Assembly (NCBI GenBank): GCA_003254885.1
Contig: QANT01000648.1
Coordinates: forward strand, 1 to 64,000
Reading direction: 5' to 3'
From: Purshia tridentata
Taxonomy: Eukaryota > Streptophyta > Magnoliopsida > Rosales > Rosaceae
DNA: 64,000 nucleotides
Shown: in pieces, positions 13,793 to 25,922 of the stretch
How the letters are laid out: each line of letters begins with the position of its first letter
Position numbering within the stretch: position 1 is the first letter of the stretch
Position numbers and translations under genes: made by a program
The notes under the pieces: generated by a model
Database searches by the model: none
Seen by the model: only the letters and a program-made list of their open reading frames with translations
What the model was told of the DNA's origin: nothing

Positions 13793-15396
13793 TGCTAGTT
13801 CTATCTCTCTTACCTCAATACTACTTAAGAGAGACAGAGATGAAATTCAGACAGATGCTCTGTTCATCCTGCTATATAACCTTTCATTCATAAAACCCTT
13901 TTTTGCACATGTATCCTTGTCTCTCGGAAAACTGTATGTAGCTCCCATGGAGTCTCAAATGTTTCATTTTTTTCACTTTGACCCACATTACTTCTTGTTT
14001 AAACTTAAGTTTACAACTAGGAATTAAGAACCAAAAAATGAAATACAAGTTACAACTAGGAAAGTTTATTCAATAAATTTAGCATAAGTTGTACAGCTAG
14101 GAAATTTATATATAAAAAAATACAAACTACATTAGTTGTCTGAATTTTCAACTATTATAGTGGTAAATTGGTAATCTAAGCACTTTTATTTATTTATTTA
14201 TTTATGAGAACTATTAACTATATCAATTAATGTCAAGTGAATTTTTTTTTTTTTTTGGGTAGAAATTAATGTCAATTCAGAAACATCATTTTCGGCATTA
14301 CTTTTGCGGCATAATCATTGCTTTGAAAGAGCAATTTGTAAAACCGCGTTTTAAGGAGTTTTAAATTCAAATATTACAATAATGGCCAAAATCGTAATTT
14401 ATATTTTATTAAACAAAAAATATTTATATCAATATTGTGTTTGATTTAAAATTAGGTTTGTACTTAAACTTTAACTGGATTGTATATTGACTATATTGTG
14501 TTTGTATTTTGACTAAAAGGTGTGTGTACTTTGATTGTATTGTTTGTGTGAGATTATACCTTTACCATATTGTCTTTGTATCTTGACTATATCACATTTG
14601 TAGCTTGATTAAGTGTGTATACCTTCTTGGCCAAAAAAAACAAAAGTGTGTATACCTTGACTAAATTATGTTAATATTGCATTTTTTATAATTTTATACT
14701 ATATTACGTGGCAATTTATGTGATATTCATATATTAGATACTCAAAAATAAAAATCTTAAAAATTAGGAAAAATCTTGTCTAGTATAATGATAACACGTA
14801 ATATGGTATAAAAAATGTTATATAAAAATATAGTAAGAATATTATTATTTGGGTATTCAACATTTATATATTTGTTGTTCAACATTCATATACTTAATAT
14901 TCAAAATTCATGTGTTTGGATGTTGAAATTTCAATTTTTCGAAATCATAATTGAAATATAAATTTTTTCTCAAATTTTTATTTATTGATATTAAATCTCT
15001 CAATTTTCGATTTGATCCGAATACAACCCTCAATGACCAATTGAAAAAATCTTCAATTACTTACCAAAGAAAACATCTTGAATTTAAATTCTTATAGTTA
15101 TTCAACGACACTAAAAAGGTCAAAGCATAGAGAATATTAGAGAGAGTCTTTCATGGAACATGTTCCATTGGATGCCAGAAAGACTTAATCGAGTATTACC
15201 CTCCAAAGTTGGGACATAACTTTAGTTAAACTTGTAAGAAGGATTTGGCCAAAAAAAAAAAAAAACCTTGTAAGAAGGATAAAATTGTAATACACTTGTC
15301 TCTTTTTTAAAGGCGCGTGCAAAATAGCGCCACTTCAAATTTCAGTACCGAACTGAGAATCCCAAAACTAAAAAACCGTTGAAATCTCAATTTCAC
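13793..15396. other. AT-rich intergenic region between divergent genes
   Basis: Shared upstream region of the kinase (minus) and ELP6 (plus). It has poly-A/T tracts and a (TTTA)n run near 14188-14205. From about 14490 to 14660 it carries a degenerate series of TTGACTATATTGTGTTTGTA-like phrases, a loose tandem repeat of about 35-45 bp. I see no gene. Confidence 0.6.
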
Positions 15397-15415
15397 AAAC
15401 CCTAAACCCTAAAAC
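15397..15415 (+). promoter_or_regulatory. Double telo-box upstream of ELP6
   Basis: Two overlapping AAACCCTAA motifs lie about 35 bp before the ELP6 start codon. Telo-boxes are common in promoters of plant growth and translation genes. A role here is inferred from position only. Confidence 0.6.
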
Positions 15416-15449
15416 TGAGTGGTTAGCTTGAAAGTGGAAGAAGAAGAAG

Positions 15450-15677
15450 ATGGAGAATGGAGGTTTGTTGGACGAAGCTCTAGGGTCTCTCCATCTCAGT
15501 GGCCGCAGCGTCATACTCCTGGAAGACTGCGTCGAGACCAGTGCCGCTTTCGTCCTTCACCACCTTCTGAAGCGCTCTCTCTCTCAGTCTCAGCCTCCCC
15601 ACTCCTCCAACGCCGTCGTTTTTGTTGCCTTCGCCCACCCCTTCTCTCACTACGATCGCATCCTCCGAAGACTCGTA

Positions 15678-15715
<38 letters not shown>

Positions 15716-17127
15716 ATCTCTATTTTTTATTTTATTTTTTAAAAACCGATGCTTTTCAGTTTGGCTGTTCATATAGCTGCTAATTTCTGTGTTTATTTTA
15801 CAGTTCATTTTGTTATTGATTATAAATTGTTGCAGTTGCATACTTACACGTTTAATTGTCACATGAAATATTCTGATTTTGGTTTTTTGTTTTTTGAACA
15901 GGGTTGCAATTTAGTTTCGCAAAGGGAAAATAATAGATTCTTTTTCTTTGACATGCTTATGTTGGACAGCCCAGGTGAGAAAATCAGGTATAAATTAATT
16001 TTCTGCTCAATGCACATTCAAATGGATTTAGATAAGAGTAGTTAATGATACTCACATCAAGGACTTTGCTAATTAATAAATCTGCTTTAGGTGTGATCGC
16101 AAGAAACTCATGCGAGAATTAGTATTGGTTCTCAAAGTAGACATTGTTTGAACTATTGTGGGTATTTGTTCTTTATGTAATTGTATTTGTGACAAGAAAC
16201 CCTCTGTTTGATTTAGATGGAAACGAAGGAAAACACAGTGATGGTGGACTTGTTTCTTTGTTTGGGAAAATCCAAAAGACTATAAGTGCCTTGCCTCAAG
16301 AGAACAAGGGCTGTGTTACTGTTATGATAGATGATATCTCTCTCATGGAGGTGGCTGCTAAGGGGTCTACAAATCTTGTCTTAGACTTTCTGCATTACTG
16401 CCACACTTTAATATCAGAATTTGTAAGACATTGACGGCTCCTGTTCTTCATTTTGTCCGCTTTTCATACTTCTACTCCTTTTGTTCAGTTATTTATGGTG
16501 TCCCCTTTCTTGTCACAGGGTTGTTCTTTAGTCATGCTCAATCATCAGGATATCTATTCCGGCATGGTGAAGCCTACACTTATTTTACAGATGGAGTATC
16601 TAGCAGACATTCTGATAAGGGCAGAGCCCTTGGCCACTGGTTTGGCTGCAGATGTGCATGGACAGGTATTTGCTATGACATATTTCTCTCTTCACCATTT
16701 ATTTGACTTTTCTGCTTAAGAGGTTTTTGAAATAGCTTCTCTAATAGAGTGCTATAGTGAGTTCACTGGTTTCTCATTGTGGATTGTGAAAACTGTGTTG
16801 ATCCCATAGTACTCTTTTATGGATAGATGTTGGAAAATGATGAGACCACTAGATAAAACTGGGATTGGTGTTTCAAGCCATCGGTTGCTCGTTTGATGTA
16901 TTTCTTCAAATGATGAGACCGCAAGAAAAGTAAAACTTTGTCTTGTATAACATTCCCAGAAGACTCATCTTAGTTATGATTCTCATTGTTCTTCTTGGTT
17001 GCAGTTGACAGTTATGAACAGGGGCATATATGATGGGCCGGAGAGATCGAGAAACAAGTTGTATAATTTCCAGTTCAAAGTCAAGGAAAACAGTGTTGAA
17101 TATTTCTACCCTGGAAGCAGGACTTGA
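15450..17127 (+). CDS. ELP6: Elongator complex subunit 6
   Basis: ELP6 is a RecA-fold subunit that forms a hetero-hexameric ring with ELP4 and ELP5 in Elongator, needed for wobble-uridine modification of tRNA. Exons: 15450-15674, 15902-15974, 16217-16422, 16519-16665, 17005-17127; 257 aa, phases consistent. It matches the plant ELP6 I know along its length: [21 protein letters not shown]-like [76 protein letters not shown] and the C-terminal YFYPGSRT. There is no classical Walker A motif, as expected for ELP6. Intron 1 opens straight into a (CT)n microsatellite. Confidence 0.93.
15676..15720. repeat. (CT)n microsatellite at ELP6 intron-1 donor
   Basis: A roughly 44-bp CT-repeat tract begins one base after the donor GT of ELP6 intron 1 (15675-15676) and runs as the first part of that intron. 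Confidence 0.9.
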
Positions 17128-18892
17128 GGAATTTCAAATTGTGGGTGAATATAGCAATTGGGACTCCCAAATCTATATCTCTGCTTACTAGGGGCTGTAC
17201 GAATATGGAGGCTCTTGTCTCTTTGTAATGGCATGAAGGCTGTAATACTAAATTTCAGAATGGAGATGTTAGTTTTTTTCTCATTTTGTTATTTTGCATC
17301 CGACCTGAACATTTGCAAGCTCAATTCAATCGCCGGGGTACCAATCCCTGTAATATTTCTTACCCACCAAACTCAAAAAGATGTCAAATGCTCTTGACTT
17401 AACTTGCGGCCTTGCCCTTCATTACATCAAATATAAAAAAATAATAATAATAAACAAATTAGCTTACTGCTTAAATGCATCAATGGAAGCATCAATGGTT
17501 CTGTCACTACTTTCAGCAAGTGCTGAAATATTAGTTGGTTTCTCTGTTTTTGGATGATGAGTATATGTACTTTATTATTAATCAAATATTTTTTTTTGGG
17601 GTACTATAACGGCCGAGACCCAATCACAAAAGACTATTATTAATCTAGAGGTGAATCTAACCTATACTATACAATACGCGAGTCTCACTTAAATTAGATA
17701 AGTCGTCTATAAAGTGATGCAAATAAAAATAAAAAATTTTCGGGTCTGAATCTTGTTTTGTAATTGTAATTTGTACATTTCAGCCCAATTAAAAAAAAAT
17801 GTAATTGGATAGGTTCAGCATTAGGGTTCAGGAGGCCCATACTTGGCTGTTCAGTTATGATTTTTATGTTTATTTTTATTTTTATGTTTAAATATCTGGC
17901 AATTCTCTATCCTTTTATCTTGGCTGAGTTGGCTCAATCCAGTGACTGGAGTCAGTGACGAGAAGCTTTGAAAGTGAGAGTGACACGTGAGACATTGAGT
18001 GCCAAGTAAGTGTGCGTGGTGAAAGGGAACGTTTCTCTTTCGTAATTCGTGCTGACTTTTGCCGTACAAATCGGATAACGCAAGGGACAGAGTTTTTAAT
18101 GGTATTCATATTCAGTCTGCATTGCCTTGTTTGTTTGGTAGGATTGGGAAGCCAAGCCACCACCATAACATTATATATGGACATGAAAGCCAGTTGCTTA
18201 ATGCCCATGTCAGAAATATGGTGTCAGGGTCGTCTTCTTCATATTTTGTTTCACTTTTCTCCCTTTACAGTTGATCATATGCCTCCAAATAAATTGCTTT
18301 TGCTTCTCTTCCAGAAACAAATCCTATGAAGCATGAATTGGCTTTACCTTCTATTTTTGGTGGATACATCAGGTTAGCTCCAAGATTTCATGTACAGGTT
18401 AGCTCCCTCTGACCCTTGGCCTTTATACTTATAGCACTTCTGTATGAGAGGTTTTTACCATTTAATTGGCTGAATATCCATCCATAAATATAATGAGCCT
18501 CAGAATGAGGTGAAATCAATCCAAAAGGAAAATAACATCAAAACAGGAATGTTCCAAGATTCAACAAAGGAAAGAAGGCTATTGAACAACAGCATACCAA
18601 AGTAGAGTTTCATTGGAGATGGCTCTACCCTTTCAAGGATTACCGCCTTCTGTTAAGTAGCAATCTTAGTGGAAAAATATAGCCATATTTTCAGTCTACA
18701 ATCATAATATACAAACCCATGTGTCTTTTATTGCCATCACAATAATTTGTCTTTAATCAGAGTACTTCTGTAACTTTTGGCTGGGATACTGCATCATGGA
18801 AACTAAATGCTCCCTGCTTCCCTCCCATATGCATAGCTGGTGCCGTTCTCATGCATGAAATTCCACACGCACTATCAATGAATTGGGTAAAC
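17128..18892. other. Intergenic region between ELP6 and PRR7
   Basis: The 3' flanks of two convergent genes. Small ORFs between 17851 and 18329 are read on both strands with no recognisable domain or splice partner. A ~150-bp stretch near 17600-17760 with short inverted-looking motifs could be an old mobile-element remnant, but I cannot define its ends. Confidence 0.5.
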
Positions 18893-21800
18893 TTAGCAAT
18901 GTGTGTCCTTGTCTTTGTTTTCATGCACCCCCTGTCGAACAAACTGTCCACGAACACGCGGTCTCTCATCGGCCCTTTTTTTCCTGCTCTGGTATCTGAC
19001 CTGAAAAAAATGAAGATTTTCCTGTTCACTGCTCACCCAAAATTGACCTTAGAAGTAAGAATTGCATATGAAAATATAAACCCAACATGCTGACCCTTTT
19101 GGTTTCACAAAAGAACTCGATTGCTATCATACCAATTGAAACAGAAAATAAAAAATTGAATGCCAAAAATGATGTTGCAGAGGTCCAATATAACTAATGG
19201 AAACTTTCTTCTGTCTGAAACATGCATGGTGATTAATGTTTTTTATGGGAATCTAAAGTCACATTTAAAGATGTCCAATTATGGAATTACTTCAGGATGA
19301 AAAAACTGTATATTTGTGGTTCTGTAGGTAGACGTGATGTATATTATAGTGATGTTGCTCCACACTTCTATGCCAAAACTCAAAACACAATTAGAATTAC
19401 CTTCTTCTCAAAGCTTCTCTCTTTCCTCTTCTGGCGGAATTTTTTTAAAGCAGCCTCTCTTTGTGCAAGATGGTTTTGATCAACTCCACTTCTGCTCCCA
19501 TCTCCACTTGCAAGGATGCTTACTTCTTCTCCAACTACACCATTATCACTTTCCATGTTAGTTCCTCTAGAGTTTATGGCAGAGCTGCACCCATTCTTCC
19601 TGTTGCTACTATGGTTACTTCCAGAGCCACTCCCATGCAAACTGTGATTACCAACATTCCCTTCCATCGGTGCACCCAACACATTTGATGACCCACACTG
19701 TGGGGCTGCTGCTGCCAGACCTTTCAAAGACAAATCATCATGATTGGGTAACTGCTGGTGCTGCGGCATATTATGCACACGGTGATAGTTGTGGTAATGG
19801 TGATCGTGGTGCTGCACTTGGGCCTGCTGATTCATGCCCCTTCCTTGTGCTAAAATTGTGTTACCATTTACGGTATCTGCTTTACCTTGTATTATGGGCT
19901 GGGACAAAAATATAAGGCTATTATGCTCTGGTTGGAAGGCGGAGGCAGGGTGGAGACATTTGATTTTTGATCTTGGCTCTGGTTTGCCCTCAAGTGCCTT
20001 TTGTTTGGTGAGGAAATTGTTTGTAGTGGAGCCCATGCCATTGTTGTTACTAAAGCCACTGGAATGCTGATAGAGAGGAGTGCTATTTGAATTAGATGGA
20101 AAGTTTTGCAACGATTTTTCTTTTAATGCCTCTGAGCTTTGATCAAGTGGAGAACAACTACCAACATTCTCAGCTGGGGCTGGGTTAGAAGTTGTACACA
20201 AACTATACCTGCACAGCACCAAAGATTAATTTACAGTGTTAAATTTGGTTTTGATATCATTAGGAAATGTGTGTGATTCAATTTCTAAGTATCTATATAC
20301 CTTGAGAAGGCTGAAAGGTCTGATTGTCTCAAAACATTTCGATCATGGGCATTGGACCTAGTATCTTGAATATCTCTCTGTGTCTTTAAACTGAGCTCTA
20401 GAAAAGGAATTTCTTTACTGTCATGGATGGCCTTATCTCTTATGTCAGAAACCTTGTAGACACCATTTGGGATGTCAAACATGATACATTGCATCTGAGG
20501 ATCAGCCGTACTGTTAGTGGTGACAACCATTAGATCAACAGCTTGGTTTCTCAATTCCACATTTTGGTTTTCATTGTTGAGCTCAAGTTGTCTTTTCTCT
20601 AGTTGCTCTTCATCTTTCATTAAGTTCATTTCAGAATGTTTGTCTCTGTTAGTGCCAGCTATATTGGTCAACGTTTTTTCTTTTGGTTCTTCAACCTGCA
20701 CATTTGGAATTCTAGGTACTCCTATCTCCAAATCTTTGCCCATGACAACAGCATCTAAAGATTGAAATGCAATAAAAATTTTACCAGAGAAGGGGTAAAG
20801 AAAGAAAGAAACAATAGATAATTAGAATAAGTTGCATACACAGCTCTTCATTCCGCCCTTCACACTCCCTCGTTGTAATTGCAGGCACCCAGTCATTGCA
20901 AAATGCTTCTGGCCTGGAATGAATAACCTGGCTGACCTAAAAGAATAAATCCAAGCTATGCTTGGAAAGTTCATGATTACCTCGCCCAGAGTCCTACTAA
21001 AAGAATATATCTGACGTATAACTTCATGCCTACATGTATGAAATATATTGATGGGTCGTATAAAGGAAGTTGCAGAAACTTATTATTACTGGAACTTGAA
21101 CACAGTGGATGTAAAATAAACTTTCTTGATTGTCTAAGATCATTAAATTTTCTAGATTATATGCGCTGCATGGTCTGCTCCGGATGCAGCGGTGAAGCGA
21201 ACAAAACTGGAATACACCATGAGCAGGTGGACTCTTACTTGCCAACCATATTTTTTTTTTAAAAAAAATTAGTTTAGTGATTCAATTAACTGGGATTAAT
21301 AATCCAAGAGATTTGTTACTTAATACCTAATTCTGTAACAGATTGCAGTCTTAATGTCTGGAGGGGTGGTTGTTGGTGTTTGAGCCTTTCAATTTGACTG
21401 ATGGATCTACTTGAACCCTGTATATACTACTGGTAATACACCCGACAACTAACGAACTGCATATGGCTGTCTACTATGTACAGAGAAAGATGGAATTTTT
21501 TTTTGGTGTGTGGAAGGCTGACCAACCCCACAGTTTTGGATCTGTTACTTCAATTTTTTCAGTTTAAATCGGTTTTTATATTTGAAAATTCGAAGCCCTT
21601 GTTTCAGTTTGCAGCTTTTTAGGATAAAAATAATAAGTGTCTATGTGATGCAACTAGAAGGTTGTAGTGGTTTTATTATTTACAATTTAAACCTACACAA
21701 TGAAGAATATGTACCTCAGTGCCACTTCCATTGTCATCTGGATCCCTAGCATTCAGATCAACGCTTCCATTGTCATCTTCACCATTACTGTCAGTGTTTT

Positions 21801-22918
21801 TGTCTGCCTTTTCTACACTTGTTGATGACTTTGTAGGTTTTTGAGTCTGGATGCTACTTTCACTTGCACTACCGCTAGACTGGTGAAAGGATGAAACAAT
21901 GAATACAAAACAGAAGTATGACTCAAAGCAAACAGTAGCACCATATCTTTAGCAAGTATAGTTCAGCAAGTGGTGCTTGGTGACACTTGAATGCATATAT
22001 GAGAACCAAACTGAAGCTTAAAGTGTCTAGTAGTCCCATGGCATAGTATCATATATAAAATGGAATAACTAAAGCAACTCACGCTGAGGCATCTCCTCCA
22101 AACATGCTGCCAAAGATTTCTAAGCTCATTCTTTCGAATAGGCTTCACTAAAAAGTCAACTGCACCCGTCGATAAACAGCTAAACACCGTACTCATAGAA
22201 TCTTGAGACGACATCACTGCACAAAACTCACCAGGTTTAGCAGTTATAGTATCAAGTTGTTAAAAGTAATATGAGAATCAGCATGACTGCCACAAGGAGG
22301 AAAAAGCATCAGAAATATACTCACTAATTACAGGAATATTCTTGCAAGTTTTGTGTCCCATTATCTTTCTCAGGAGGCCAATGCCTGAGAAACCTGGCAT
22401 GACAACCTCAGTCAAAACAAGATCAACATGAGTAGTAAGGTCTTTTAAGATTTTCCAAGCATGTATCCCATTAGCTACAGCTGTTACTGCAAACATCAAA
22501 TTCATTGTCAGTTTTATTGAAATCAAATATCAGATCATACAAAGACCAGCCAATTTCCCAATGAAAGGAATCTTTGCACTTCATCAACGTATAATTCACA
22601 CACATTTTAATGTATGTTGCATTACTAACCTACATAACCAGATTTTCGTAGTAATGCAGTGACAACATGGCGAGTCGAATCGTCATTTTCCACTAGCAGA
22701 ACTTTGAGAGGTCTGTGAGGTTGAAACCCCTCCCAGCAACCCAAAGGCCATTGAAGCTGTTCGTCCGACCTCTGCTGAACCTGCAAGCCATCTTCCTTTG
22801 AGACCCCTTGACCCTCTCCAGCAACCCCACCCCTAATTTCCTTGTTCTCATACTGAATATGGCAATTTAATTGCGCAACCTCTTGGGTTACCGGACCATT
22901 TCTTTTCCCTCGATTCAT
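18893..22918 (-). CDS. PRR7: Two-component-like pseudo-response regulator, PRR7 clade
   Basis: Transcriptional repressor of the circadian clock; PRR7 proteins act with PRR9/PRR5 to repress CCA1/LHY. Exons in transcription order: 22918-22630, 22486-22325, 22216-22083, 21879-21715, 20936-20840, 20754-20301, 20208-19401, 19000-18893; 738 aa, near Arabidopsis PRR7 length. The N-terminal receiver reads [20 protein letters not shown]. The phospho-acceptor Asp is Glu in [10 protein letters not shown], which marks it as pseudo, and the Lys is kept in [12 protein letters not shown]. Mid-protein [20 protein letters not shown] and PQCGSSNV match PRR7 rather than PRR5/9/1. The C-terminal CCT motif spans the last two exons ([21 protein letters not shown] / VRYQSRKK). 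The CCT core has RADERPRV where LAEQRPRV is usual. A 5'-UTR intron ends immediately upstream (acceptor AG just before GGATG). Sister PRR3 is the main alternative. Confidence 0.92.
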
Positions 22919-22920
22919 CC

Positions 22921-23348
22921 CTATCAACCAGATTCAAAGAGACCAATAATGAGAAAGGTTATAGACAAGTTTGCACTTCCCGTCGTCTTCAAGCTACAAG
23001 TAGTCCTAACTAACTCAACAACTCCTTAAAACGTTCCTGCGCACAAAAATGGAGCCAAGTCCCACAAGTCACTCAAAACAAGAACCATCAAATTCAAAAC
23101 AAACTAATTTGGGCGTCTTCTAGCCCTCTTCATTTATGTAACCAAAGCGATGAATGCCAATTCTTCACTTTTTGGAAACCAAAATAAGATTCAATAATTT
23201 ATTAATTCGTTTTTTCTCATCTTCGGATTTCATAACAGGTGAAGATTGTAGCTTTAACTTTCAACATAAATTTAAGAAAATAATAGTTCAAATTCAAAAA
23301 AAAAAAAACAGTATATATGTAAATCATAATGTGAAATTTGTGAATTAC
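22921..23348 (-). other. Probable 5'-UTR intron of PRR7
   Basis: On the minus strand a good donor (TTTTAGAG|GTAATT) lies at about 23348 and an acceptor (GGTTGATAG|GG) two bases before the start codon. No start codon in frame with PRR7 is seen in the presumed leader exon (about 23349-23570), so the intron would lie in the 5' UTR. Confidence 0.5.
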
Positions 23349-23697
23349 CTCTAAAACTTGGTTTCAGCTCGATCTCAGCTTCCAAAAGCAGAGCTTTCAG
23401 TTCGCATGCGCACGAGCTTCAGAGCTCAGAGAACGTTAGGGCATTTTTTTCGCTTTTGGAAAAATGAAAGAAAGAAAGGAAAAGCTCGGAGAATTGGAAT
23501 CTACTTCGCTGGGTTGAAGAAGAAACGGCGACGCCATACATATAGAGACAGAAGAATAATAGGAATTACAGGATAGGAATAGGATATTATGCCCAAGGTC
23601 AAGTAATGACATGGACGGAGTGGTGGTCTTAAGCCCTGCCACATCGGACGACACGTAGGACTGCTCTGACTAGGCGATCCGGCCGATCGTGTCTCGA

Positions 23698-23703
23698 CAC
23701 GTG
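23698..23703. promoter_or_regulatory. G-box upstream of PRR7
   Basis: A perfect CACGTG in the context GACACGTGGTG lies about 780 bp upstream of the PRR7 start codon and close to the presumed transcript start. G-boxes bind bZIP/bHLH factors and are common in clock and light-regulated promoters. A further CACGTC lies near 23795. Confidence 0.55.
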
Positions 23704-25922
23704 GTGCGCTGTGCAAAGAGTAAAAGGTTTCGTTTCTGTTTCGGGGATGTTTAGTTTTGCGTACTGGAAAGGAATGGGGCGGTGTCGTTTTGGTCCACGT
23801 CAGGAGGAGCCCACTTTGGTTGGGTTTGAAAGTTGAAACTAACGGCGGTACAGACGGCTTACGGGATGACCAAAATGCCCTACAGGTTTGGTATATTTTC
23901 TTACAATTCCAACTCCCAACTGTATTTTCCGGTATATGTCTTTTCCAGGCCCTCATTAGTTGGACGATTTTCCGGTATATTTATTTTCTCTCCAACTGTC
24001 GTTGATCTCTTGCATACCATTGAAATTAAAGAAAAAGTTTGGTGATGAATCCAATCGTCCGTTAAATTAAACGAAAGCATATATTTCATGACTATTTTTA
24101 ATCATTTAATTTAATTTATAAGATTTAGTATTTTAAAATATAACCGTATAAACAATCGAGACATTTTTTTATATTTGTAACTCTCATAAATTTGAGTTTT
24201 CTTTTGATTAAATTTTAGGTTTTATCTTCCAATTTTTATAATCATAAGTTAAAATTTAAAATATAACATGCTATAAAATATAGAACCTTCTATCTTAAAA
24301 TATTGACCCTTGTAAAAAAGATGAACTAAAAAATAGAAAAATATCATAAATAGTTCACATAATACGTTCGAATGTCCTTCGTAGAAAATTTTTTGTTATA
24401 AATCATAGTTGTTAAAAATTTATTACTCTTTAAAGTACAAGTTTTATTGAATGATCATGAGTTAAGATTACATGCTAGAGCAATCACTTGACTTCCAAGT
24501 TGAGATAATATTTATTTTATTTCAGGAATGGAGAAAGGCTAACTCAAACTCTTTTCTCGACATTTCTCTTTCAAGCGAATATTAATATAAAAAATAATTC
24601 CGTACACTTTATTCAAAACTCTTCCTTTTTTTTTCTTTTGCTATCGAAAAATGTTGTCAATGTTTTTGCATTTAAACCCTCAGTATTTCTATGATGATCA
24701 AGGTTGAATACCTTACATTTTTAAAAACTATTGATTTTGCATCTAATTACAAGCATAAGTTTGGTGGAAAAATAGTTAAAGAACAATCATGGGCATGCAT
24801 GGCTCAAAGCCTCAAAGTGATGAAAGAAATTTTTGAGATGTAAGTTGTGTAGGTCAGAATCATTAATTAGCATACCTCACATGGTTGCATTGACAAAACC
24901 AGAAAGAAAGTTTGGCAGAGAAGGCAGAGAATGACCTAATCGAAGATATTGGCAAGATGCAAATTCTGTAATTACAGCACGTTTATAAAAATCTCTTGCC
25001 TTATAATTTGGTAATCTCTCTGGCATAGAACTAGGAATGGAGGCTAAGTTGAAGACCCAAAAGCACGTGGTAATCATGCTTAAAACACAGAAAACATGTG
25101 TTTTTTTTTGTGTGGCCAGAATAAGATTTCTTTGGAAAACCAGAGGCAGCAGCCAAACCATGTGGAAAAAAAACATGTTGTAGTCATGTGAAAATACATG
25201 TACTGATTCTTGAACTATATATGGCAATGCCAAACTAAAGGATTGAAAAGACAGTTTCGGAATGTGAAGTATGATGAATAAAATTTGGATGTGAAAGATC
25301 GAAGAATATTGTAGTACGAATTTGTATGTTATATGCACCTTTTTTTTTATCAATTTTGAGGTATTCAAAATGGGTACTCAAAATTGGAGCATTGTCTTTC
25401 CATTGGAAGAATCAAGTGAAATTTATTAGTCCTGCATGTCATCATGTCAGAAAAACATAAATTCTTATGGAATGTATTTCCCTGAATATCTGCATAACTT
25501 GCTTTGAATCATTATGACTCTTCAATTATTAAAAAAAATCATTAAAATTTTATAGAAGAGCTTCTCACGATTATCAATTTAAGTACAATTTCATTAAATA
25601 TATGGCAAAATTGTGCTCCAATGGGACTTTTCTGCCGACAAGAAAAATAATCAATCTGAGATAAATCATTTGTCAAACTGACAGTATTACAATGTGCACC
25701 TCTCCAAACAATACCGTACCCATTTTACACAATTCTGAAACCCCAATAGGATGCTACATTATAGATAAATGGGCCTGTTCCTGCTTTAATTGCATACAGA
25801 AGTATTTTCCTTTCAATTTTACATTATATGCATGAGCTTTCCCAGGCATGCAAAGAATGATTTAGGTTAGCTACTGAAAATTAACTTAACTTGTCTAGTG
25901 TATATAGTACAGAATTGACAAT
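23704..25922. other. Intergenic region upstream of PRR7
   Basis: PRR7 upstream region, then AT-rich DNA from about 24060 up to the 3' end of the adenylate kinase gene. ORFs here (for example 24877-25368, minus) are rich in Phe/Ile/Ser from AT-rich sequence and have no recognisable motif. I see nothing else. Confidence 0.6.

Noticed and set aside
14490-14660. Loose repeats of TTGACTATATTGTGTTTGTA-like phrases as a CRISPR-like array
   Set aside because: Repeats are degenerate with no constant unit or unique spacers, and the host is a plant; simple diverged tandem repeat.
17600-17760. Possible mobile-element remnant
   Set aside because: Odd composition but no terminal repeats, target-site duplication or coding trace that I can define.
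17851-18329. Overlapping ORFs on both strands between ELP6 and PRR7
   Set aside because: No domain, no splice partner, no start context; both strands open by chance.
24877-25368. 163-aa minus-strand ORF
   Set aside because: Phe/Ile/Ser-rich composition typical of AT-rich noncoding DNA and no recognisable motif.
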